A stretch of 61,198 nt of DNA from NCBI GenBank assembly GCA_944331715.1, contig CALVIP010000004.1:1-61198 (forward strand). Reading direction: 5' to 3'. A program made the position numbers and the translations under genes. Below are positions 26,493 to 35,338 of this stretch, in pieces (the first letter of the stretch is position 1; every line of letters begins with the position of its first letter). The stretch comes from an uncultured Bacilli bacterium (GTDB taxonomy: Bacteria > Bacillota_I > Bacilli_A > RF39 > UBA660). The notes below the pieces were generated by a model. The model saw nothing but the letters and a program-made list of their open reading frames with translations. It did no database searches and was not told the origin of the DNA.

Positions 26493-26521
26493 GCATTTTT
26501 TGAAAGTTTTTTGTAAAAAAA

Positions 26522-26551
26522 TTGACATTTATACCTTATAGAGCAGATAAT
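26522..26551 (+). promoter_or_regulatory. Promoter of the DUF1835-like gene
   Basis: TTGACA (26522-26527), 18 bases, GATAAT (26546-26551). It is divergent from the S10 operon promoter. Confidence 0.65.
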
Positions 26552-26583
26552 GAGATAAATAAATTGTGTAAAGGAGTCTAATT

Positions 26584-27198
26584 ATGTTTACAGAAAAAGT
26601 GATAGATAATAAAAATATGAACAAATTAGATGTGTTTTTTGGTTATGCTGCTTTTACTCCGCTTTATAAAAGTAATTTAATTAATAACGACTTATATGCC
26701 TTTTATGAAGATTTTACTATAGGAAATATTCAAGATGTAGATATTCCTATAAATATTGATAAGGATAAAACTGTTAGAATTTGGAGTAGTCGTAATAACA
26801 CTCAAGAGTATTTAAACTTTCTTTACTTTTGTTATAAGCTTCCTAATCAGATATCTGTTATATTTGCAAATGAATATAATAGATATGTTAATAGTGTTGG
26901 GGAAACTGTGCCAGAGGAGATTAAAGAATTATTAAAGTATGAACATAAACTTACTGATGAAGAGAAAGATAGATATAAAAATGAGTGGATAAAATTAGCA
27001 GATGAAAATAGTGAAATAAGGCTTTTCCAAAATGGTAAAATAATTAGTACTAACTATAACTATTTAAATAGTTATATTGACAAGTACTATGATAGAAATA
27101 ATATAAGGCGGACTGTTGCTACTCTTATGGGGAATGATACTGAAAACAATTTAAGTTCTGATATTTATAACTTTTTAATTGAAAGAAAACAAGAGTAA
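26584..27198 (+). CDS. DUF1835/DUF3658-like protein
   Basis: The 204-residue protein resembles DUF1835 proteins in its first part: LDVFFGYAAFTPLYKS near residues 14-29 and the acidic YEDFTIGNIQD near 40-50. RIWSSRNNTQEYLNFLYF near 67-84 follows. The second part, from HKLTDEEKDRYKNEWIKLADENSEIRLF (about 120-147), resembles DUF3658. These domains occur together in Firmicutes and have no known activity. No membrane span is seen. It has its own promoter and an AAAGGAG site. The family call is moderate because similarity is judged by eye. Confidence 0.6.
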   Translation: MFTEKVIDNKNMNKLDVFFGYAAFTPLYKSNLINNDLYAFYEDFTIGNIQDVDIPINIDKDKTVRIWSSRNNTQEYLNFLYFCYKLPNQISVIFANEYNRYVNSVGETVPEEIKELLKYEHKLTDEEKDRYKNEWIKLADENSEIRLFQNGKIISTNYNYLNSYIDKYYDRNNIRRTVATLMGNDTENNLSSDIYNFLIERKQE

Positions 27199-27239
27199 TA
27201 ATGGTATTTCATACTCTTGTATTATTAATATCATTTAAT

Positions 27240-27288
27240 ATAGCAATAAAAAGTTAATCTTATTTATATTTTAAATTGCTTTTTTTAG
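27240..27288 (+). terminator. Probable terminator after the DUF1835-like gene
   Basis: AGCAAT and ATTGCT arms (27242-27247 and 27275-27280) enclose AT-rich sequence and are followed by a run of T. The T-run overlaps the next promoter. Confidence 0.45.
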
Positions 27289-27304
27289 GGAAATAGTGTA
27301 TAAT
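27276..27304 (+). promoter_or_regulatory. Promoter of the Fic/PHP gene pair
   Basis: TTGCTT (27276-27281), 17 bases, TATAAT (27299-27304). Confidence 0.65.
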
Positions 27305-27333
27305 ATGATAAATTTTAAGAGGGGGAAAGTTTT

Positions 27334-28221
27334 ATGTTAACAAGAGAATATGTAGAGAAAATGAGAAAGTCAGGTGATATACCAACTGTTAATTTAAAAA
27401 TATTTGATAGTATTTATTCATTACCATTTAGTCAATTTGTAGTAGATCATGAAAACGATACGGAAGAACTTTATACACATTATATAAATGATGTTTTAGA
27501 ACTAAAAGATGATGATCTTATTTCTTATCTAAATGCTATTAAATCTGTAGAAATAGTAGATAATCAGTCTTTAGAAAAAGAAGATAGTTTTTTAATGAGT
27601 TTATATATGCAAACTGAGAGAACTAATGCAATTGACTTTCTAATTAATAATGGAGTTACTCTTAATAGAGATGCTTTTATAAATGCTCATAAACTAATTT
27701 TAAAAGGAACAAGTAGTCAGAAATTTTCTGATAAAGACCATAGAATAGATAATGAAGCATTTGTTGTTAGAGTAGAAAATGGTAATCCTATGATTCGTTA
27801 TTTTGCTCTACCTTATACTGATATTGAAGAGGCAATTAAGAAAATTATGGAATTTTACAATTCTGATACCTATGATGATAGAATATTTCTAAAATCACAA
27901 ATAATTCATGGACTAGTAGCATCATTACAATTATTTGACGATGGCAATACTAGATATGCACGTATTTTACAAAATCTTAAATTAAGTGAACTTACCAATA
28001 AAAAATATAACTATAATCTTCCATTACCTGCTTTGTATGGTACTAGAGCTTATTTCCCACACAGAAGTAAATATCGCGAATTGATTAGCAACCTTGCTAT
28101 TAATCCTAATTATGAAAATTGGGATGCTTGGTTTAATTTTAATCTAAATAGAACAGAAGATGCTATTTTCTTTATAGATAATAAATTAACAGCATATAAG
28201 AAAATGATTTATAGAAAATAG
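27334..28221 (+). CDS. Fic-domain protein with altered catalytic motif
   Basis: The 295-residue protein has a Fic core at about residues 85-235. The usual active motif HPFx(D/E)GNGRxxR appears as Q199-L-F-D-D-G-N-T206-R-Y-A-R210, preceded by the conserved helix with IIHGLVAS. Glutamine replaces the catalytic histidine and threonine the second glycine, while the D/E, GN and both arginines remain. Canonical Fic enzymes transfer AMP or related groups to proteins using that histidine, so AMPylation looks unlikely; binding or a different chemistry is possible. AGGGGG precedes the ATG. The PHP phosphoesterase gene follows within 11 bases, so the two are probably co-transcribed. Confidence 0.78.
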   Translation: MLTREYVEKMRKSGDIPTVNLKIFDSIYSLPFSQFVVDHENDTEELYTHYINDVLELKDDDLISYLNAIKSVEIVDNQSLEKEDSFLMSLYMQTERTNAIDFLINNGVTLNRDAFINAHKLILKGTSSQKFSDKDHRIDNEAFVVRVENGNPMIRYFALPYTDIEEAIKKIMEFYNSDTYDDRIFLKSQIIHGLVASLQLFDDGNTRYARILQNLKLSELTNKKYNYNLPLPALYGTRAYFPHRSKYRELISNLAINPNYENWDAWFNFNLNRTEDAIFFIDNKLTAYKKMIYRK

Positions 28222-28232
28222 AGGTGAATTTT

Positions 28233-29126
28233 ATGAACAGACTTATAGATTTACACATTCATAGTAATTTATCTGATGGAGAATTATCTCCTAAAGAAAT
28301 AATTGATAGAGCTGTTAATAATGGGGTTAGTGTTATAGCAATTGCAGACCATGATACAACTCTTGCTTATAATGATGATTTATTTAATTATGCGAAAGAG
28401 AATAATGTTAAATTAATCACCGCTGTAGAAATATCTACTAAGTATAAGGGAATAGGTATTCATGTATTAGGATATAACTTTGATATTAATAATAAAAAGT
28501 TTACTGATAAGTTATACTCGATTAGAAATGCTAGGCATATTTATTTACATGATGTTGCTACTAAATTAAAAGAATTGGGTTATATCATTGATGTAGATTC
28601 TTTAGATAAGATTGATGCTGTTACTAAAGCTCATATTGCTCTTAATATTGTAGAAAATGAAGATAATAAAGAATTACTATTAAAAACTTTTGGACATATT
28701 CCTAGTAAAGGTGAGTTTATTGAAACAATAATGAATGAAGGATGTCCTTGCTATGTAGAAAAAGAAGCTATTAGTCCTAAGGAAGCTAGTGATTTAATAA
28801 GAGAAGCTGGTGGTAAAGTAGTTCTTGCTCATCCTGTCTGTTATAAATATGAAGATGGATTAAATGATGACGATATATTAAACCTAGTTAAAGAAATGAA
28901 GCCTGATGGTATTGAAGCTAATTACATTTATTTAGATATAAATGGTAATAAAATCAATGAAAGTACTCATTGGAATAACTTTGCTAAACATCATAATCTA
29001 ATAACGACAATAGGTTCTGACTTTCATAAGAATGACGGTATTCACTCTGACATTGGTTTAATTAATGAAGATATTGTGCTAAATGATAATGAGATTAACT
29101 CTATTATTGATAATCTTTTAAATTAA
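28233..29126 (+). CDS. PHP-domain phosphoesterase
   Basis: The 297-residue product is a PHP-domain metal-dependent phosphoesterase of the COG0613 type, whose characterised members hydrolyse nucleoside bisphosphates or trim RNA 5' ends. Metal-ligand motifs are visible: DLHIHSNLSDG near residues 5-15, IADHDTT near 37-43, AVEIS near 65-69, GIHVLGY near 77-83, VLAHP near 197, and GSDFH near 267. I use the ATG at 28233, eight bases after GAGGTG; the frame extends to GTG at 28224 inside that site. The substrate cannot be told from sequence. It follows the Fic gene. Confidence 0.85.
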   Translation: MNRLIDLHIHSNLSDGELSPKEIIDRAVNNGVSVIAIADHDTTLAYNDDLFNYAKENNVKLITAVEISTKYKGIGIHVLGYNFDINNKKFTDKLYSIRNARHIYLHDVATKLKELGYIIDVDSLDKIDAVTKAHIALNIVENEDNKELLLKTFGHIPSKGEFIETIMNEGCPCYVEKEAISPKEASDLIREAGGKVVLAHPVCYKYEDGLNDDDILNLVKEMKPDGIEANYIYLDINGNKINESTHWNNFAKHHNLITTIGSDFHKNDGIHSDIGLINEDIVLNDNEINSIIDNLLN

Positions 29127-29162
29127 GTTTTTCCACAAAAGCTGTGCAAAAAACTTTTTTTA
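29125..29162. terminator. Bidirectional terminator between convergent genes
   Basis: AAGTTTTTCCACA (29125-29137) and TGTGCAAAAAACTT (29143-29156) form a hairpin with one mismatch, flanked by A- and T-runs. It lies between the PHP gene and the Y-family polymerase gene. Confidence 0.7.
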
Positions 29163-30371
29163 TTGTCTTCTTTCGATATTATAATCTTCTTCTTTTTTAC
29201 TAGCTCTTATAACACTACCTTTTCCATATTTTTTAATAATACTATCCATTACTTCCTCTACCTTATCTACCACTTTCACATCAGATTCTTCAAATAAAGA
29301 CATTTGACTAACTGCTTTCTCTTTTAAATCACCTAATCTTACTCCTATATTTCTAATAGGGTCTTCTTTCCAGCTAGCTTCAAAGATTGTTTTAACTCCT
29401 TTATAGATTTCTTCTGTTACATTAGTAGGATTATCTAAAGTAATTTGATGAGAATAGTTTTTAAATAAATTATTTCTATAAGTAACAGCGATAGTTCCTG
29501 TATATAGTTTTTGGCTTCTTAAAGTAAAAGAGACTTCTTCTGTTTCACTAAATAATATTTTTAATAAGTCTTCTTTTCTCGTTACATCATAAGGCAATGT
29601 TCTTGAGATACTAATACACTTATTTTTAGCATTTCTAGGTTCTACTTTACTATAATCTATTCCTAAAGCTGCTTCTTTAAAGTAATCACCCTGGCTTTTA
29701 AAATGTCTTCTTAATAAATTGATATTAGACTCAGCTAAATCTCTAATAGTATATATTCCTAAGTCATTTAATTTTTTAGCAGAACTTTTACCTAACATAA
29801 ATAAATCATTTACTTTTAAAGGCCACATTTTAGTTTCAATTTCATTTAAATAAAGAGTATGTACTTTATCTGGTTTTTCAAAGTCACTTGCCATTTTTGC
29901 ACATAGTTTATTTTCTCCTATTCCAACATTGACTGTGAAACCAAACTTTTCTTTGATTTCATCTTTTATTTTGTGAGCTAGTGATACATAATCATTACCA
30001 TAAAGAAGTGTAGTACCTGTAAGGTCAAGAAAACATTCATCAATAGAGTATTGTTCTATTACAGGAGTATACTGTGATAGATAATTATATAACTTTTTAG
30101 ACTGTTCTTTATAAAAAGCATAGTTAGGAGAAAATACTTGTAAGTCTTTACATTTACTTCTAGCACTATATAATGTTTCTGCTGTTACTATTCCATATTT
30201 CTTAGCGATAGGACTTTTAGCAAGAACAATACCTCGTCTTGCTTTTTCATCTCCACCTATAACACTAGGAATCTTTCTAATATCTTGTTTATAGCCATGA
30301 TTTAAAAGATAAATAGCAGTCCAAGATAAAAAAGCATTATTAACATCGATATGAAAAATAATTCGCTGCAT
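29160..30371 (-). CDS. dinB: Y-family DNA polymerase (DinB/Pol IV type)
   Basis: The 403-residue protein is a translesion DNA polymerase. The palm has both acidic motifs: IFHIDVNNAFLSW at residues 4-16 (metal aspartate D8) and QYSIDECFLDLTG near 105-117. KARRGIVLAKSPIAKKYG, NVGIGENKLCAKMASDFEKPD, a helix-hairpin-helix with LGKSSAKKLNDLGI, and a little-finger domain follow. Length and the absence of a long C-terminal extension fit DinB. There is no beta-clamp motif I can name with confidence. GAGGAGGG precedes the ATG. Such enzymes bypass damage at the cost of errors. Confidence 0.92.
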   Translation of the reverse strand: MQRIIFHIDVNNAFLSWTAIYLLNHGYKQDIRKIPSVIGGDEKARRGIVLAKSPIAKKYGIVTAETLYSARSKCKDLQVFSPNYAFYKEQSKKLYNYLSQYTPVIEQYSIDECFLDLTGTTLLYGNDYVSLAHKIKDEIKEKFGFTVNVGIGENKLCAKMASDFEKPDKVHTLYLNEIETKMWPLKVNDLFMLGKSSAKKLNDLGIYTIRDLAESNINLLRRHFKSQGDYFKEAALGIDYSKVEPRNAKNKCISISRTLPYDVTRKEDLLKILFSETEEVSFTLRSQKLYTGTIAVTYRNNLFKNYSHQITLDNPTNVTEEIYKGVKTIFEASWKEDPIRNIGVRLGDLKEKAVSQMSLFEESDVKVVDKVEEVMDSIIKKYGKGSVIRASKKEEDYNIERRQ

Positions 30372-30425
30372 AGTTTTCCCTCCTCTTTACTCTATTATAT
30401 AATACGTTAGTTCTATTTAAAAGAG

Positions 30426-30450
30426 AAAAAAATAACCAATTAATGGTTAC
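30426..30450 (-). terminator. Terminator after the 173-residue gene
   Basis: On the minus strand, GTAACCA-TTAA-TTGGTTAT forms a hairpin followed by TTTTTTC, overlapping the stop codon. Confidence 0.75.
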
Positions 30451-30968
30451 TTTGTTCTATTTAATCTTTCTTGTACATCTTTTCTTTTCATAATTTTAAC
30501 AAACATTTTAGATTTTTCTTCTTCATTAGATTTATTATCACCTAGGTTTATAAATTTACCATAAAAAATTCCTGTATGATAAAAGTCAATATCAATGTTT
30601 TTAGGTTTTCCAAAACACATATCCTTATATATAACACTATCTTTATCGAAATCTTTACTTCTTCTTTCTTCTATCTTTCCACATCTCATGCACATACAAT
30701 TCCAGTATATTCTACCTTCATAGTCATCTTTTGTGGCGCCCATAAAATACCAAACAGGATGTGTACAAAGTTCTTGTCTAGCATGGTAAGCTTTCTTACT
30801 TACTATATCTGTTTCTTTTTCTAATTTTCTATATTCTTCATCTGTTTCAGAGAACTTTTTAACTTCAGGTATTTCTAGTAACTCTGACCTTATCTCCATA
30901 AGCTCATTTATTCTTTTACGTTTTTCTTTTAATTCCTCTTCTATTTCTTGTAACTCTTCATTTGTCAT
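30447..30968 (-). CDS. Coiled-coil protein with CxxC motif, unknown function
   Basis: The 173-residue protein has an N-terminal charged coiled coil (about residues 3-65; EELKEKRKRINELMEIRSEL), then CTHPVWYFMGATKDDYEGRIYWNCMCMRCGKIEE at about 68-101, where CMCMRC could be part of a zinc site. The C-terminal part is charged and not recognised. No signal peptide or membrane helix is seen. It follows gpmI and ends in a clear terminator, so it may be the last gene of that transcript. I do not recognise the family. Confidence 0.6.
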   Translation of the reverse strand: MTNEELQEIEEELKEKRKRINELMEIRSELLEIPEVKKFSETDEEYRKLEKETDIVSKKAYHARQELCTHPVWYFMGATKDDYEGRIYWNCMCMRCGKIEERRSKDFDKDSVIYKDMCFGKPKNIDIDFYHTGIFYGKFINLGDNKSNEEEKSKMFVKIMKRKDVQERLNRTK

Positions 30969-31008
30969 AATTAAACCCTCCTACTTATAGGATAGCTCAT
31001 CTAACCAT

Positions 31009-32505
31009 TTAAATCAAGTTATTTCCAGTCATTTCTTCTGGTTTTTCTATATCCATATATTTTAGTATTGTAGGAGCGATATCTCCTAGTTTACCTGTTT
31101 TAATTTCTTTTATATTATGGTCCGTAATAATAAATGGTACAGGGCTAGTGGTGTGAGCAGTTATTACTTCTCCTTTATTGTCTTCCATAATTTCAGAGTT
31201 ACCATGGTCTGCTGTTACAAACATAGTAAAGCCTTTTTCTTTACTTGCTTTATATAGTCTTCCTACATTTTCATTAACAGCTTTAACAGCTTCTACAACT
31301 TTATCAAATTTACCAGTATGTCCTACCATATCACAGTTAGCAAAGTTTAAAATGATTAAATCGTATTTATCCATAACTTCTATTAATTTATCTGTTACTT
31401 CATAAGCACTCATAGCAGGATACATATCATAAGTTGCTACATCTTTTCTTGGTATGATTATTTTATCGGTATTAGGGATATCTTTTTCTTCTCCTCCATC
31501 AAAGAAGTAAGTAACATGAGGATATTTACTAGCTTCTGCTATTCTTAGTATCTTTAATCCTTTTGATGCAGCATATTCTCCTAAAGTATTAGTTAGATGC
31601 ATTGGCGGAAAAGCAGGAGTGGCAATAACAGTATGTTCTGGAGTCATCATGGTAACTAGTTTTACATTTTTAAAATCTACTCTTGGGAACTCTTTAAAGT
31701 CTTTATTAGTTAGAGCAGTGAAAGTTTGAGTAATACGGTCTGGTCTAAAGTTTAGCATTACCATACCATCATTTTCTTTAAGGGTTCCATCTTCTATTAA
31801 TTTAGCAGGTACAATGAATTCATCCATAATATTTTGTTTATAAGAGTCTTCTATATAATTTTTATATGAATCTATTTTTACTCCTTCTCCATGAACTAAT
31901 AAATCATAATACTTCTTAGTAACATCCCACATTCTTTCTCTATCCATAGAATAATATCTTCCAGAAATATCTGCTAGTTTACCAAAGCCTAGTTCATTAA
32001 GCTTATTAGTTAGAGAATCTAGGAAGGTAAGAGCGACGTCTGGAAGAGTATCTCTACCATCAAGAAACGCATGAACATAGACATTATGAAAGTTTTCTTT
32101 TTTACATAAGTCTAACATTGCAAAGAAGTGATTAATATGAGAATGAACTCCTCCATCACTTAATAGTCCAAATAAATGTAGAGATGAATTATTTTCTTTA
32201 CAGTGATTAATTATATCTAGTAAAACTTCATTTTTAAAGAAACTTCCATCTTCTATAGCATGATTAATTTGCATAAGTGGTTGGTCTACAACACGTCCTG
32301 CTCCTATATTTAAATGTCCTACTTCACTGTTACCCATTTGTCCAGCTGGAAGTCCTACTGCTTCACCACTTGCTTCCAAAGTAGTATGAGGGTATTCTTT
32401 CCATAGATTTATTATATTTTCTGGGTTAGCTGCAATAACGGCATTACCTTTCTTCTCTTCTCTATATCCAAAACCATCTATTATTGTTAATAATACTTTT
32501 TTCAT
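31009..32505 (-). CDS. gpmI: 2,3-bisphosphoglycerate-independent phosphoglycerate mutase
   Basis: GpmI interconverts 3- and 2-phosphoglycerate in glycolysis with two divalent metals (manganese in Bacillus). The 498-residue alkaline-phosphatase-fold product has LTIIDGFGYREEKKGNAV with the first metal aspartate, the catalytic serine S60 in GQMGNSEVGHLNIGAG, HAFLDGRDT, FRPDR, NFANCDMVGHTGK and the TADHGNSE metal site near the end. The manganese form is pH-sensitive in spore-formers and is switched off in the forespore, which is of interest given spo0A nearby. The ATG follows AAGGAGAG. Confidence 0.97.
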   Translation of the reverse strand: MKKVLLTIIDGFGYREEKKGNAVIAANPENIINLWKEYPHTTLEASGEAVGLPAGQMGNSEVGHLNIGAGRVVDQPLMQINHAIEDGSFFKNEVLLDIINHCKENNSSLHLFGLLSDGGVHSHINHFFAMLDLCKKENFHNVYVHAFLDGRDTLPDVALTFLDSLTNKLNELGFGKLADISGRYYSMDRERMWDVTKKYYDLLVHGEGVKIDSYKNYIEDSYKQNIMDEFIVPAKLIEDGTLKENDGMVMLNFRPDRITQTFTALTNKDFKEFPRVDFKNVKLVTMMTPEHTVIATPAFPPMHLTNTLGEYAASKGLKILRIAEASKYPHVTYFFDGGEEKDIPNTDKIIIPRKDVATYDMYPAMSAYEVTDKLIEVMDKYDLIILNFANCDMVGHTGKFDKVVEAVKAVNENVGRLYKASKEKGFTMFVTADHGNSEIMEDNKGEVITAHTTSPVPFIITDHNIKEIKTGKLGDIAPTILKYMDIEKPEEMTGNNLI

Positions 32506-32517
32506 TTTACACTCTCC

Positions 32518-33795
32518 TTAATATAATTGTTCATTTAAACAGAATATAGCATATATAGGTAGATACCTAACATTTTTCTTTGTTGAAAAGTTACTTTCTG
32601 TAATACGATAGGCATCTGTTACAATATATTTTTTCATAAAGACTGATAGACTCTTTACTTTAGAACCTTGTTTAGTTGCAAGTTCTATAGGAATAATCTT
32701 ACCCATTCTATTTTGAATAACAAAGTTTACTTCTGCTTTTCCTTCTGACTGATAATAGTATAGGGAATAACCTGCTTCTACTAAAGTATGAGCGATATGA
32801 TTTTCATATAAGGCTTGTTTAATATTATCATCTACTCTTAGTCTATCTTTAGTTAAGTTATATCTCATACTTAAAAGTCCATCATCTGGTAGATATAGTT
32901 TAAAACTATCAAGTTCTCTACAACTAGATAAAGGAGACTTTGCTACTCTTATTTTGTATGAACGATAAACTAATTGATTAATTACTAAAAAGTTAATTGA
33001 GTTCTCATACTCTTTAGCTCTTCTACCATAACCTAATACACCATATTGAAACTTTTTATTATCTTTTTCTAGTTGTTTAGGAATACTTTCCATAACTTCG
33101 ATACCACGTTCTATATCTATTAAGTTTTTACTATTTAATAGTTCACTTTTATTTATATCAAAGACTCTTTCTTTAATACTATCAAGATATCCATAATGTT
33201 TTTTAGTAGCAAAGGCATCTACTACTTCAGGAAGTCCTCCTGTTATTAAATAGCCATAAAAGAAATCTAAAGCTTTAGTATGAACACTACAACTTCTATG
33301 ATTATCATAAGCATATCTTATTTTATCTGCTGTTTCTTTTTCTCCAATAGCCCACAAGAATTCTTCATAGTCCATTTCTGTCATTATTTTATATTGAAAT
33401 TCTTCTCCTCTAAACTTTAATAGAGAATCTCTACTTGATGTAATAGCGATAACATGATAATCATTCTTATCATAACCAAATAGTTTTATTCCTTTAATTA
33501 TCTCTTCATCTGTAACATTATCAAAGATTATTAAGGTATCATTTTTAACAATAGGAACTTCTGATATTATACTTAAAGCTTCTGCTAATCTTGTAATAGA
33601 TCTTTCTTTTTTAAATAAGTCTTTTATAATTGTGTTATGGTCAGTATTAAAGTAAGCGACATACTGATAGTTTTGTTTACCAAAGTCTAAGGCTGTATAA
33701 GTCTTACCTACTTGTCTTGTTCCAATGATTAATAATGGTTTTCTTATTAAGTCTGTTTTCCATTTCAATAAAAATTTATTAATTTTTCGTTCCAT
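32518..33795 (-). CDS. AAA_14/DUF4143 family ATPase
   Basis: The 425-residue protein has an N-terminal P-loop ATPase domain: Walker A in IGTRQVGKTYT at about residues 24-34, and an aspartate after hydrophobic residues in DTLIIFDNVTDEE (Walker B-like). The C-terminal part with YGRRAKEYENSINFLVINQL and the nuclease-like EVNFVIQNRMGKIIPIELATKQG matches the DUF4143 ending seen in this family. Members are common in gut bacteria, and their role is unknown; some have been discussed as helicase-like or toxin-linked. It has its own promoter and lies between spo0A and gpmI, unlike its neighbours in function. Confidence 0.85.
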   Translation of the reverse strand: MERKINKFLLKWKTDLIRKPLLIIGTRQVGKTYTALDFGKQNYQYVAYFNTDHNTIIKDLFKKERSITRLAEALSIISEVPIVKNDTLIIFDNVTDEEIIKGIKLFGYDKNDYHVIAITSSRDSLLKFRGEEFQYKIMTEMDYEEFLWAIGEKETADKIRYAYDNHRSCSVHTKALDFFYGYLITGGLPEVVDAFATKKHYGYLDSIKERVFDINKSELLNSKNLIDIERGIEVMESIPKQLEKDNKKFQYGVLGYGRRAKEYENSINFLVINQLVYRSYKIRVAKSPLSSCRELDSFKLYLPDDGLLSMRYNLTKDRLRVDDNIKQALYENHIAHTLVEAGYSLYYYQSEGKAEVNFVIQNRMGKIIPIELATKQGSKVKSLSVFMKKYIVTDAYRITESNFSTKKNVRYLPIYAIFCLNEQLY

Positions 33796-33828
33796 TTAGT
33801 GTAGTCACCTCCCACATCTTCTAATATA

Positions 33829-33857
33829 AGTATATATTTATTCTTTTGTTTAGTCAA
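33829..33857 (-). promoter_or_regulatory. Promoter of the AAA_14 ATPase gene
   Basis: TTGACT (33857-33852), 17 bases, TATACT (33834-33829). The short leader contains GATGTGGGAGG, which supplies the ribosome site. Confidence 0.75.
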
Positions 33858-33866
33858 TATTTTTGC

Positions 33867-33896
33867 AAAATAAAAAGACTACTACTGCTCGTCTTA
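33867..33896 (-). terminator. Probable spo0A terminator
   Basis: AAGAC and GTCTT arms (33895-33891 and 33879-33875) around an 11-base loop, followed by TTTATTTT on the minus strand. The stem is short. Confidence 0.5.
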
Positions 33897-33905
33897 ATAA
33901 TATTA

Positions 33906-34682
33906 TTACTGCCTAATTGCATCTTGATGAAATTCAAGACGAAGTTTATCTGCGACTGTGACAATAAATTCTGAATTAGTTGGTTTTGCTTTATCAATAT
34001 CAACACTATGTCCAAAGATTTCTTCCATTAACTGCCAATTACCTCTATTCCAACTTACTTCAATAGCATGTCTTATAGCACGTTCTACACGAGAGACTGT
34101 TGTATCAAATTTCTCTGCTATATCAGGATATAGTTCTTTAGTAATTCCACCTATTACTTCAGGATGTTCATAAAGGACTGTTATACCTTCTCTTATATAT
34201 TGATATCCTTTAATATGAGATGGTACACCTAACTCATGTAATATCTTTGTTATTGATACTTGTAAGTTATTATATTTCATATCAATAGTTTTCTTATCAT
34301 AATCATTCTTACTACTACACTCTAATATTCTTTTCTCTAGTTCTGTTAATTCAAAAGGTTTCAATATAAAGTAACTAATACCTAATTCACTAGCTTCTCT
34401 TATAACTTCTTGAGTATTAAATGAAGTTAATACTATTACTTTCTTATCTAGTTTCTTTTCTCTCATATCTTTTAGAACACTCATACCATCTTTATTAGGC
34501 ATAATTAGGTCAAGAACAATTACGTCATACTCATCTTGGTTATTTTCTATTAAGTTTAATCCTTCTATTCCATCGTTTGCAGTTAAAGTGACATCTATTT
34601 CTTTATTATCTTTAAAGTACTCCTTCACCATTTTAACTAGTTCAATATTATCATCAATCATTAATACGTTGGTCTTTTTCAT
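33906..34682 (-). CDS. spo0A: Sporulation transcription factor Spo0A
   Basis: Spo0A is the phosphorelay-activated master regulator of entry into sporulation. The 258-residue product has a receiver domain with VLMIDDN (D10, D11), the phosphoacceptor D58 in [18 protein letters not shown] and LKPF. The Spo0A-specific C-terminal DNA-binding domain follows, with [19 protein letters not shown] near residues 200-220 almost unchanged from Bacillus. I use the ATG at 34682, five bases after AAGGAGAG; the frame extends 15 bases further. It lies in a run of glycolytic genes. A TGTCGAA 0A-box match lies 83 bases upstream. Phosphorelay partners are not in this window. Confidence 0.96.
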   Translation of the reverse strand: MKKTNVLMIDDNIELVKMVKEYFKDNKEIDVTLTANDGIEGLNLIENNQDEYDVIVLDLIMPNKDGMSVLKDMREKKLDKKVIVLTSFNTQEVIREASELGISYFILKPFELTELEKRILECSSKNDYDKKTIDMKYNNLQVSITKILHELGVPSHIKGYQYIREGITVLYEHPEVIGGITKELYPDIAEKFDTTVSRVERAIRHAIEVSWNRGNWQLMEEIFGHSVDIDKAKPTNSEFIVTVADKLRLEFHQDAIRQ

Positions 34683-34764
34683 TTTCTCTCCTTCCATATA
34701 CTACCACGCATCTTAATTATATAACAGAAAGATAAATAGTTAAAGAGTAAAAAAAGAGAGAATT

Positions 34765-34771
34765 TGTCGAA
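34765..34771 (+). promoter_or_regulatory. Candidate Spo0A box upstream of spo0A
   Basis: TGTCGAA in the context TTTGTCGAAAAA matches the known 0A-box consensus (TGNCGAA). It lies between spo0A and the preceding gene. A 7-base match can occur by chance; position favours a role in autoregulation. Confidence 0.45.
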
Positions 34772-34784
34772 AAAGAAAAAAGTT

Positions 34785-35318
34785 TTAATCTTTAATAGAT
34801 AAAACTTTGTGTTTAGGCAATTCCAGTTTAGGAACTGAAGCTATCACTTCAAAGGCTACATCAAATACACCTTCTGGTTCTATTTTTTCAAAACTATAAT
34901 TATCATTTTTTGCAAAAGCTTCTATATAGGAAAGCCTTAAAAACCATTTATCAGCCTCATTCTTTCCTGTAAAATAATATATTGGATCATTTTCTATATT
35001 TATGTGGTCAAAATAATTGTCACTATTAAGAATACTAAACGTATTGTTAAATGGTATTTTATTAAAAAGCTCAGTAGTTAATTCATCATTATCTTTTTCT
35101 ACTATTTTACCACAGTCTTGAATAGTAAATAAGTCCATATTTAATGTTAGTCGCTCATTAGCTTTTTTAGTTAGGTATGAAATAACGTATTCAGTATAAT
35201 ATCTAGCACTACTTTCTCTTATAAACTTTTCTATTCTCATTGTTTCTATTTCAAATTGCTTTTGGTATTCTTTAATTGCTTCTTCCCTTATCTTTATTAA
35301 TTCTTCTAAATTTGGCAT
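34785..35318 (-). CDS. Protein of unknown function between tpiA and spo0A
   Basis: The 177-residue protein starts with a charged helical region (about residues 2-55; LIKIREEAIKEYQKQFEIETMRIEKF) and continues with a mixed, acidic domain without motifs I know. There is no signal peptide or membrane helix, so it is probably cytosolic. An AAGGAAGTG site lies before the ATG. It is 20 bases after tpiA and upstream of spo0A on the same strand, so it may share their transcript. Confidence 0.6.
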   Translation of the reverse strand: MPNLEELIKIREEAIKEYQKQFEIETMRIEKFIRESSARYYTEYVISYLTKKANERLTLNMDLFTIQDCGKIVEKDNDELTTELFNKIPFNNTFSILNSDNYFDHINIENDPIYYFTGKNEADKWFLRLSYIEAFAKNDNYSFEKIEPEGVFDVAFEVIASVPKLELPKHKVLSIKD

Positions 35319-35338
35319 AATATCACTTCCTTAGCTTA

